Source: Alisma plantago-aquatica (taxonomy: Eukaryota > Streptophyta > Magnoliopsida > Alismatales > Alismataceae). From it: a DNA stretch of 64,000 bases. Location: NCBI GenBank assembly GCA_963693085.1, contig OY856410.1, forward strand, positions 1,334,859,804 to 1,334,923,803, in the 5' to 3' direction. Made by a program: the position numbers and the translations under genes. A model generated the notes under the pieces. That model saw nothing but the letters and a program-made list of their open reading frames with translations. It made no database searches and had not been told where the DNA came from. This document shows positions 56,086 through 64,000 of this stretch, piece by piece; the first letter of the stretch is position 1; every line of letters begins with the position of its first letter.

Positions 56086-57423
56086 ATGGACCTTGCTTCC
56101 GCAAGACAAGTCATCTTGTCCTCCTGTCCTCCTGAGTTTTTCCACAGTTCTGACTGCTGGAAAATAATTGAAGGTCGTGCTCTACAACTAGTCGAGTTAT
56201 ACTCACCTCCACCGTCGTCATATGTTGAAATTCCAACAAAGGAGACTGCCAGTCAACCATCGACCACCATTCTATCATGGGATCAAGAACTGATTAAGGC
56301 AGTGGAGTTGTCTAGGGAAAGTATTCAAGCACTCACCTCCTTAGCGCCTCATCTCCAAGAAGATGTCGATCCAATGCAACAACTGCTAGAAGAGAAGGAT
56401 CGTCATCTCAAAGTAGCCACCGAGGGTGCAGACTGCAGTAGAAGTCTAGTTCAAACTCTTGAGCGAGGATTCGTTCAAGCGCATCCGTTTGGTACAACAG
56501 GTCAGCAACCGATGTGCATGGCAGAATCGACGGGTCTCGAAAGCATTGCTACTCAAGTACAACAACTTCATGATAAAGATGTTGAACAAGGCAGGAGGCT
56601 CCAAGAGCTCATTGATTTAGTTACAATCCAATTACAAATGCCATCACAAGATAATGAAGACCTTAGTCATCAGGACCATTCCATTGGGTATGAAGTGGAG
56701 TATGCATCACCATCCTATTCAGACCATCAACTGGATTCACCAGGATTTTTCTATGAAGACCAACCCACTCCAGGAAACCCTTCATTATATCCAGATGACC
56801 TAGCTGATGAACCAATGGAAGATATGAGTCATAGACCTGAATGGATCTATGATGATGATGATGAAGACTCTAAAAGCCAAGTTTCCTCACAACCAAAAGG
56901 TTGTCTAGAGGAACCAGAGTCATATATTGAACCAGACCAGAGTGACATCTCTCATATTAAGACTTGTCATTTCGCTTTGAGCAGTACGCCAACCATGGTT
57001 TGGAACAATTTGTTCGACGACGACGACGATGATGATAGTTTCTCAACATGGAGTAGTGAGTATAGTAACAAAGATGAGTTGGAGAAGCATGAGCCATCAT
57101 TTGCCACCATCCCTTTACAAGGCTTGGTGGACGTCAAGGGGGTAGGATGGACAGTTCACTACAACATGGCTGCTGAGCATGAAGACACCCCTGACTCCAC
57201 GCCAGGTGATAAGCTTGGGCTGGTAGAACTACAAATAGATTCTTCAGGGGGTACTTTTTGCTCAGAAGATGATTGGATGACTCAGACGGTACATGAAGAT
57301 TTATCTGAGCATCCAACCTCAAGTGTAGAGATGGAGAGAGAAGATATGAGTCCTCAAGATGACATCCAACCTCTCTCATCTATCTCATCATGTGTCAACA
57401 TCCCAGGACCTTCATTTTCATAA
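56086..57423 (+). CDS. Unknown 445-aa protein of element G
   Basis: An uninterrupted ORF with a good start context (GCCATGG) just after a pyrimidine-AG splice-like site. It starts MDLASARQVILSSCPPEFF. Residues about 60-210 are Leu- and Gln-rich and probably helical (LLEEKDRHLKV, QVQQLHDKDVEQGRRLQELI). Residues about 210-445 are acidic and low-complexity, with two Asp runs. I recognise no Gag, protease, RT, integrase or zinc motif. Its position after the primer site is that of gag, so it could be a replaced or strongly diverged Gag-like protein. It is the only long uninterrupted ORF in a window of broken elements. Function unknown. Confidence 0.75.
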   Translation: MDLASARQVILSSCPPEFFHSSDCWKIIEGRALQLVELYSPPPSSYVEIPTKETASQPSTTILSWDQELIKAVELSRESIQALTSLAPHLQEDVDPMQQLLEEKDRHLKVATEGADCSRSLVQTLERGFVQAHPFGTTGQQPMCMAESTGLESIATQVQQLHDKDVEQGRRLQELIDLVTIQLQMPSQDNEDLSHQDHSIGYEVEYASPSYSDHQLDSPGFFYEDQPTPGNPSLYPDDLADEPMEDMSHRPEWIYDDDDEDSKSQVSSQPKGCLEEPESYIEPDQSDISHIKTCHFALSSTPTMVWNNLFDDDDDDDSFSTWSSEYSNKDELEKHEPSFATIPLQGLVDVKGVGWTVHYNMAAEHEDTPDSTPGDKLGLVELQIDSSGGTFCSEDDWMTQTVHEDLSEHPTSSVEMEREDMSPQDDIQPLSSISSCVNIPGPSFS

Positions 57424-59221
57424 TCATATAATGAAAGGTACCCTGAGGATGAAATGTCAAAGAATTCATCCCAGTGCAGTTCAAGCCACTTCCAGCACAA
57501 AGATGACTTCACCGAGTCGTTAGATTTCACTTCGCTTTTTCGGACTCAGCAGGGCCAACACATCCACCTATTCTACTCCTACTATGTGGCGGAATCCGTC
57601 GGCAAGACACAGGTGACACTGGTCCTAAAACTTAGGATTTGGGATCCCAGTGTCACTATCATGGGGAAACCACCCCCTTTTTCTATTACCCACCATCCTG
57701 CCCTTTTATTACAATAAATTTTTCTTTTCATGTTCTTGTTGGTTAATTTCTTTCCTCTAACTGTTTTTATATCCTTGCACCCATGCATCGTCTTTAGAAC
57801 TTCAATAATTGTCGTTAAAATCATGCATTTCTGCCTCACTATCTCAAGTTTAAGTCTTTCTCGAGGACGAGCACAATTTTTAAGCTTGGGGTGGTAGGCT
57901 TCGCCCTTCTTTCTCTTCACCCTTCTTGCATGCATGTCTATTTCCTACATTTAGTTTTAAATTTTCAAAATTTTCATCTTTTTAGCTTTGCAATTATGGC
58001 TATATGGTGCGAATCTAATAGATAAATGCTTGACTGTATGCCTAGATGTACAATTTTCATCTTAAAAATTGGTTGACCTTTTACTTGACTTGCTCTTTGA
58101 CTCTTTCCTTGAGTTTGGTAATAAATCTAAGGTTATGTCCCTTTTTCATAGCTTAAAGATGAATTCCCTTGATCTATGTTGTGAATGGAAAATCCATGGT
58201 AAAGGACCGTTGGAATGAGCTAAAACACGATCAAAGAACCTAGCTGTGGATTCACAAGTTTGCCTCTATTCTAAGGATTCTTGAATCATAATTTCTATCT
58301 GTTCACACAGGTATCAAGTGGATCATGATGAGTTTTGAGCCATGATCAAGGTGAAGTGCTTTTCCTTGATGGACTACATGCCTTCTCACATTAGATTGAG
58401 TCAAAAAGATGAAAAATATAAAAATTTGCAAAAGAGGCTTGGCCACCCATAAGATCCCAAAATATCTATATAGTTCTCACCCAAGCCCACAAAAATAGAA
58501 TGCAGATGATAAAATCCTGAGTGTGAACAATAAATGAGCGATGTTTTCTCTTTTAGGAGAGTTGAGGATGATACCCAGCCGGTGTATGACTGTGCTCATG
58601 AATGCGGGTATGTCGTGCATGGAAGTATCACTCTAAAAGCTCATTAGAGAGTCACTAGGAACCCTTAGATGACCTATGAGATCATCTCAGTAGCAGGGTT
58701 GGTTCGAGCGAAGTACGAGGAGTTCATCTCACTGCTCTGGACCAACTGGCTCGGACTGCAGGGACTGTTGCTCGTTACATGGACCAACCTGATGCAGATT
58801 GAGATCCTCAGAAGTCATTAGAGTCTTTTTGCTTTGTTTCTTAGGACATGAATAAGTGAGAGGTGCGTTGTTCCATATTGGTATGCATGGATTCATGGTG
58901 ATGGCTCATTGCTCATCACCTACTTGATCACCTAAATGAAAACTCTTTCATGTTTAAATAATTATGATTCAAACCCTCACGAGTATCGACAGGCTGTAGT
59001 TAATTCGTTTAATCTTGCATGGACGCTCTTTGATCTTGCTTTGGAAGGATTGTGCTTCTTTGGTGGGGGTTTGTTCTGAAATGACATGGATCAAGAGTAT
59101 TGATGCTTTAAACTATTTTTCTTAACTTTAGCATTTATTGCCAAGCTTAATTTGGATGTTATCTTTTGTTCTTTGAGCATAGTTTCTATGCATTTTATAT
59201 ATGATTTTATATCACTTTAGT
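57424..59221 (+). other. 3' region of element G
   Basis: A second small ORF (57454-57717, 87 codons) follows the stop; it has no domain and may be a tail of the main ORF. A Tat/Athila-like tract, ...TTTTTAAGCTTGGGGTGGTAG, lies at about 57876-57895, but about 1.3 kb separate it from the LTR. Another purine-rich tract, TTTGGTGGGGGTTTG, is near 59058. No other gene is seen. Confidence 0.5.
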
Positions 59222-59286
59222 TGATAACACCCAAATTAGTGCATATTTTCTATGCATTTTATATATGATTTTATATCACTTTAGTC
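59182..59286. repeat. Direct duplication at the start of the G 3' LTR
   Basis: A block from TTTCTATGCATTTTATAT to TATCACTTTAG occurs at 59182-59220, just outside the LTR, and again at 59249-59286, inside it. Confidence 0.9.
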
Positions 59287-59478
59287 TTAATATGCACTCT
59301 TCTGTTCATGTTTTATGATTTTTGTCTCGCATTAGATAAAAGTAGTAAAAATAGCCAATAATGTAGCTAATTAGCCAATTTTTTACTTATATGCATTGAA
59401 ACTAGCCAATTTCGAGACTCTCAAGTACCGAACCTGAAAATACAAGAATTCCAGCAGCTGGCGGCTACGGCTACGGTA

Positions 59479-59610
59479 TACAGCCTGGCCGATATGGCCT
59501 GGCCAATACAGCTGCCCGATACGGCCTGGACAATACAGCTGCCCGATATGGTATGGCCAATACGGCTGCCCGATATGGCTGCCCGATACGGCCTACCCGA
59601 TATAGCTTCC
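59479..59610. repeat. CCCGATACGG array A (G 3' LTR, upstream of TATA)
   Basis: Nine in-step units with GATA or AATA at 59491, 59505, 59518, 59532, 59545, 59559, 59572, 59585 and 59599, a 13-14 bp period. It ends about 130 bp before the TATA box. Confidence 0.9.
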
Positions 59611-59737
59611 TAACACCCCCCTGCCCGACACAGCCTTCGGGCGGTAGTCATATTGGCCCACTTGATGCCTCAAGATCGAAGCCACGGATGAAGGATACGT
59701 GGACCAATAAAAGCTACAACTCCCATCAACTTGCTGC

Positions 59738-59746
59738 CTATAAATA
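59738..59746 (+). promoter_or_regulatory. TATA box of element G 3' LTR
   Basis: CTATAAATA sits within CTGCCTATAAATAGCAGCT, with CCAAT about 35 bp upstream. It lies between motif arrays A and B and is missing from the 5' LTR. Confidence 0.75.
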
Positions 59747-59849
59747 GCAGCTGCCAACCTACAAAGAGGAGGAGCTGGAGGGAGGACCCTACAAGAGCTA
59801 GTGCCTAGACCAAGGAGCTAGTGTGTTGAGTTCCCCAAAAGTCTACTGC

Positions 59850-59970
59850 CTGATACAGTTGCCCGATACGGTTTCTCGATACGATCTTCCCGATATAGTA
59901 TGCCCAATACGGTTGCCCGATACGGTCTCCCTGATACAGTTTGTCTGATACGGTTGCCCGATACGGTCTA
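59850..59970. repeat. CCCGATACGG array B (G 3' LTR, downstream of TATA)
   Basis: Units such as TGCCCGATACGGTT repeat with the same 13-14 bp step and end at the GGTCTAGAGAGAGCGAG block that also follows the 5' LTR array. Confidence 0.9.
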
Positions 59971-61003
59971 GAGAGAGCGAGAGAGCCGAGGAGTCCAGAG
60001 GGATTAAGAGAAGACCCAAGGATCAAGATTCGACCTACACAGAGGCCGAGGAGTGAGAGCCACCTCTCCTCTATGGGCTATATCTCTTCCCTCTTCTCTT
60101 CCATTCTACTGCATTCCTTTGTTTCTTATACAAATGATGTTTATCCATCTTTGTTCGGTGCCAGCTATGCTTGTCTATGGCTAGTTAGCTCCTTCTTGTC
60201 TATGTAGCCCGATCTGGGCATGTTTATATACTTTTGCCTTAAGCAAGTAGATTCATATCAGATCTAGTATGTTGCATGTTCTATTTTCTCTTTCCAAGTT
60301 ATGATTGCTAGTTTGGTTGATCTCTTACTCGCTTGAACTATTGTTTCTGCCTGTATTGAGAGATCTGTTGTAGGAATAGCTAAGAGACGATGGTTTGGAT
60401 CAGAACTCAAGAGGAGGAAGATCCAAGGTATTTTATTCCTAACACCCCAGAATATCCTAAGACCCGAGAGGGAACTTAGTGTATTCTGAGGTGTTGATAT
60501 GTCATTCCTCGAGAGAGGGTCATTGACATATTGTTGATGGTTCTAGTCACGCATCGCGAGAGCGAGTGGGACGACCCCATAGGAAAGATGCCACCGTGCA
60601 TACTAGATGCTTGCTTGGGTGTTCAAGGGTTGTCTACGCCCAAGAACGAGTGCATAGACTGCCCCATTTGTGGTTATATAGCCAGGAACTCTCTTTCTCT
60701 ATTTAGTAGAATCCCGAGCTCTATTTTGTTTTGTTTTCTTTTCTTTGTTTTGTTTTATATCGTGACAACTAGCTAGACTAGTTCTAGCACTTACTTTTAT
60801 CGACTATCATCTTGTCTTATCTGAATAAAGAACAAGATCTGTGGCATCCTAAACGTCACCACATCCCTGTGTTCGACCCTGTATATCTACTTCGACCTTG
60901 TAATAAAGTTGTGGGGGCCTAGAAGGTTCCGAGTTATAAATTTAAAGCTTGATTCCTTCCCATATCCCGCATTCATTTCCGGACGCATGAAAAAGGCCGG
61001 TCA

Positions 61004-62510
61004 GCGGTGGTGTGGGCTGCAAAGATCTGAGCTCTGCCTCAAGGAGCTCAACAAACACATCGTTGCTGGTGTCTGGCTGCACCACTTCTTCTGCCATTGA
61101 AGGAACAACAGAAGTTTCGGGAGCTGCGACTATTTATTCCGTGACAACTTCCCCTAGGGCTATTGTCGTTGTTTCAACCCCGGTTGTTTTGGTGACCTCC
61201 ACGATCACCATTATTTCCTCAGTGGTCATGGTTGTTGTTGTTGTGATGGTCGCTTCCGGCTCGGGAGTGGGGGCGACAACAGTCACCGCCTTGTCTTGCT
61301 GGGCGTCAAGAGGAATTGGTCTTCCTGTTGTGGCTGATTTCTCTTGTATCCTCGTGGTGGCGGCATAAGAGACTTAAACCACCACAACTTCAATCTCCAC
61401 TGTGGTGAAGACCAGCTTTTCTATGTCATAGCTGGCACAGTGTGGGAGCGGTAGGAGGGTGTTTGTTCTTGCAGACTTATAGAAGTAGTAGTGCCCCTCC
61501 TTCTTGAAGATGCTAGCCCTCATTAGGAATTTGAGGTCGATCTTGTCGTAACCTCTCATCCTTGAGAGGCTATGCAGCTCCATGGGGTATCCTAACCCTA
61601 CCGCAATCAGATTCACTAGTTCACCCATGTTGTAGTCCTTGGTGGCATCCTTTACTAGATGAAGATGATTGAGGAGGAATCACCCCAAGTTGATTGTGTG
61701 TCCCTCCATCATGTGCCACTTGACGTGGAGCTCTTCAGTGTAGAGGTTGCTTGACTCGTACTTGCTGAAGAGCAGGCATGTAATGATCTTGTACACTATC
61801 CTCCAGAAATAGGAGTGCACTACTGCCACCGTGCTTCCCAGCTTGAACGTTGACTCGCCGGTCAGCTTCCTCCAGAGTGTGACTGGGTTGAACCCATCGC
61901 CTTCGGTGATTCTGACACTGTTGTTGAGTAGTTCTCTTTCAGCTTCACTGGAGGAGAAGATCTCATTGAGCAGCTTTTCAGATATGTCGTGCTCAGTTTT
62001 ATACAGCCATCCTTGTCGTCTATCCGCTCCGCCAAATCTTTTGACTTCTTCTGGTCTATTCTGCACCCAGCGGAGGGACGACATGAACTCCCTTGCGAGT
62101 TCTGTGTAAGAGGCAGAGTGGCTGAAGCAGATTTTCCTCAGCCCAGTAGCTGCTAGGACATTTTCCAGCCTGTCGAAAATGCCTATCTGGTAGAAGGATG
62201 ACTAGTGGCAGAAGTGGCTTGGCCTATAGACTTTGGCTGCCAATTCTGTGTACCACCGCATGTGCTCGTCGTCTCTGGGTATGAACCGGCATGGTGAGTG
62301 ATCTAGGGGCTCTGGCTCGGCCGCCGTGGTTGAGACTGTTGTTGGGGTTGTTGCTTCTTCCATCCTGGGCTGCTTCTCAACCTCGGATGGCCCCGCTGCA
62401 TCGGGGTTTGGGTGCTTCTGCCTGACTGTCGTGGCTTCCGTTGTGGCCTCAGGGTTGATCCCCCGGCCTTGTTCGTGTACTTGTATGATGGTTTTCTTAG
62501 TGTGGGCCAT
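61004..62510 (-). pseudogene. N-terminal part of F ORF, ATHILA ORF1-like
   Basis: One frame runs from the ATG at 62510 to the G insertion with stops at 62202, 61680 and 61374 and one or more beyond, several where C-to-T or G-to-A changes would make them. After a Thr/Pro-rich start (MAHTKKTIIQVHEQG), the segment CFSHSASYTELAREFMSSL and the following TLWRKLTG, KIITCLLFSKYESSNLYTEEL, MMEGHTINLG and MGELVNLIAVGLG match the general pattern of ATHILA ORF1. A Thr/Val-rich linker leads to the insertion. The gene is followed across G by the C48-like part (54478-51922). Confidence 0.7.
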
Positions 62511-62559
62511 TTCTGTTATCATCAAACAAGTGTATGGTAAATAACTAGATTACAAAAAT

Positions 62560-63715
62560 GGGTCACACTACCTGATATCGGGTGACAGACCAAGGGAGTC
62601 ATGATGCCCGATACAAGGTAGGTGATGCTTGAAAAACTAGTTAAACTAAACAAATCCGGATACAAGCAAGTCGATATTGGGCAAAAGAAAATGTATCGCG
62701 CTACCCGATATCGGGTCTGACCGATAGGGTAGACCGATATCGGGTCTCTATACTAAACAGACCTCACGGCAAGGGTTAAAGCCAGTACAGTCTAAAGGTG
62801 GTGAAATGCACGACAAGCAAAATAAAATGTCTGCCTGATATGAGCATTGCCTGATACGATAGAGTATCATGCGACACGAGTTACAGATCCTTTATCTGAC
62901 AAAACTGGGCGATATAGTACCTTTCCCGATGGCCACAAGGCTATCACATGACACTGGGTCATCATTATGAACAGTTGTCCTGCTCGATACAATCTCACGA
63001 GAAAAGATGTCACCCAACATGGTTAAAATGTGAGGCGATACAAGCTAAAACTTTATTAAAACCGGGCAACATGGGTCTCTCCCGATACCAGGTATCAGTA
63101 GGGCACACGATAGATGTGTGTCACATGACGCGATCAAAAGAGATAGGAAGCCTGACAGGAAAAACCTGATATGGGACACTGCCCGGTATAAGCGTGTGTC
63201 GCGCGATATAAAAAGAACTAAAGTATTGTGCCTGACACAGTTTGCGCGACACGATAGGCGTGTCTGGTAACTCACGCGATACATGTATTGAGTTATACCA
63301 TTATCGTATGAAGGTCGTGACGGGCGACATGGGAGTAGAAGAAAGGTTGGCCGACATGAGAGCTGAAGCGAGAATAGAATGCGTGATATGAGAGTAGGTG
63401 AAAAGTAAATGTCAGTGTCTGACACGGTAAAACTGCATTTGCTATATATACCCATGTCGTGCTGGGGTAAATCATACACACAAGACATGTGTCATCCAGG
63501 GAGACAAATCATTCTCGATGCGCAGTCTAATCCATCACTTCAAGGGTCAAAATGGCTTCCTAAGCAAGCTTCTTGCCGCGTGCTCGTATGTCGCGCGATA
63601 CGTTGCTCAGAACAAGAATGCCTGCTCGATATGAAACATGTAGTCGCGTGACACGAGGCTTCCTGCCCGACACAGCTGTGTCGTGTAGGCATGTAAACTT
63701 TACTCGATACAGACA
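62560..63715. repeat. CGATATCGGG / GTGTCGCGTGACAC motif zone upstream of F ORF
   Basis: Many degenerate dyads in both orientations include CCTGATATCGGGT (62571), CCCGATATCGGGTC (62702), TCGCGCGATA (63197 and 63592), TAGTCGCGTGACACGAGG (63640) and CACGACACAGCTGTGTCGGG (minus, about 63668). It is related to the clusters in the F LTR. The minus ORFs at 63045-63488 and 63540-63776 read through motifs and are rejected. Confidence 0.7.
63443..63450 (-). promoter_or_regulatory. TATA-like site within the F upstream zone
   Basis: The minus strand reads GGGTATATATAGC. Dyad motifs lie on both sides, as in the LTR promoters of F and G. It could be an internal promoter for the ORF1-C48 gene, which starts about 930 bp downstream. 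Confidence 0.4.
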
Positions 63716-64000
63716 GAAATGGCGAGATTACTAAAGAAGCAAGGTAGAAAAATATTATGAAGAACATTCTATACAAAAATTTAAAAAGGAGTAAAACTTA
63801 GATCAAAAGTATAGGCGAAAAATAGAGGTAAAGAGAGCGTTGATGAGTAAAACATCACTAGCAAGAAAGAAGACTCTTTGCCTCATAGTATTACCCATTA
63901 AAGATTTATAAAACTAAATCAGTGGCCCATAAAATAAGAGAGTCTAAGCATGTGGCACATGCACTAACTCGGGCCTTATTACAATGATAATGTTCGTAAT
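63716..64000. other. Unassigned right edge
   Basis: AT-rich DNA with no readable domain. If F has gag-pol, its integrase end should lie beyond this edge. Confidence 0.4.

Larger units (their letters stand above)
54479..61003 (+). mobile_element. Element G: non-autonomous LTR element with a single unknown ORF
   Basis: LTRs at 54479-55915 and 59222-61003, an Athila/Tat-type primer site (55921), one 445-codon ORF, a PPT-like tract and a long 3' region. No gag, RT or integrase is seen. It sits inside the F ORF in opposite orientation. No target repeat is evident (ACCAC against GCGGT), so an end may have been altered. LTR sequences relate it to F. Confidence 0.82.
59222..61003 (+). repeat. Element G 3' LTR (complete)
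   Basis: It begins TGATAACACCCAAATTAG and ends GGCCGGTCA. It holds motif cluster A (59479-59610), a CCAAT box (about 59704), a TATA box (59738), cluster B (59850-59970) and a T-rich U5. About 345 bp longer than the 5' copy. Confidence 0.9.
49493..64000 (-). mobile_element. Element F: Athila-related element encoding an ORF1-C48 fusion, split by element G
   Basis: In the minus sense: an upstream zone with motif clusters (63715-62560), a long broken ORF (62510-61004 and 54478-51922) interrupted by G, a 1-kb 3' UTR, a polypurine tract (50917-50902) and a 3' LTR starting TGATAACACTC at 50901. Gag-pol is not in the window. Either it lies beyond 64000 or F is itself a non-autonomous element. The boundary with E is set by the E LTR start at 49492. 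Confidence 0.7.

Noticed and set aside
57134..57379. Minus ORF within the G ORF
   Set aside because: It is a shadow of the 445-codon ORF.
63045..63776. Minus ORFs of 147 and 78 codons at the right edge
   Set aside because: They read through the repeated CGATA/GTGTCG motifs and contain no domain.

Overview
The window is repeat-rich nuclear DNA from a flowering plant. The evidence is the set of plant LTR-retrotransposon lineages: Athila/Tat-type and chromodomain (Tekay/Del) Ty3-gypsy elements, Ty1-copia elements, plant tRNA-type primer sites and a hAT-like element. I could not name the species, and I found no convincing host protein gene, rRNA or tRNA. Most coding regions are broken, and many stops fit C-to-T changes of the kind left by methylated cytosine.

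Layout. Bases 1-2056 are unassigned AT-rich DNA. Bases 2057-40260 are one old Athila-like element on the + strand (A), opened by two insertions. The first is B (7962-15102, minus), a copia-type element with LTRs, gag and no pol, flanked by TGTTC. The second is C (16374-39572, plus), a Tekay-type chromovirus with LTRs of about 4 kb. C carries D (25167-34420, minus), a copia element flanked by AAAGC, inside its integrase, and H (17579-18586), a 1-kb hAT-like element flanked by CTCCAAAG, inside its 5' LTR. A scrambled junction lies at 40.26-40.72 kb. Next comes E (about 40.72-49.49 kb, minus), an Athila/Tat-type element with nearly readable gag-pol, a piece of an ATHILA-ORF1-like gene and one LTR. 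From 49.49 kb to the window end is F (minus). F has a 3' LTR, a polypurine tract and a long ORF whose N-terminal part looks like ATHILA ORF1 and whose C-terminal part looks like a Ulp1/C48 cysteine peptidase. That ORF is split by G (54479-61003, plus), a non-autonomous LTR element that keeps an uninterrupted 445-codon ORF of unknown function.

The most unusual pattern is shared across families. Nearly every LTR here, in both Ty1 and Ty3 elements, has a cluster of short CG-containing palindromic or dyad motifs roughly 100-500 bp upstream of a TATA box. Each family has its own motif: GGTACCACCGACA in A, CGACAATATTGTCG in B, GGTCGTGACAC in C, GAACCGATCGGTTC in D and E, CCCGATACGG in F and G. In D the copies are spaced about 21 bp apart (two helix turns); in G they are spaced 13-14 bp. 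Second clusters, also next to TATA-like sites, occur inside E and F just upstream of the ORF1-type gene and in the leader of D. They therefore may mark internal promoters as well as LTR promoters. This is read by eye and needs a computed test.
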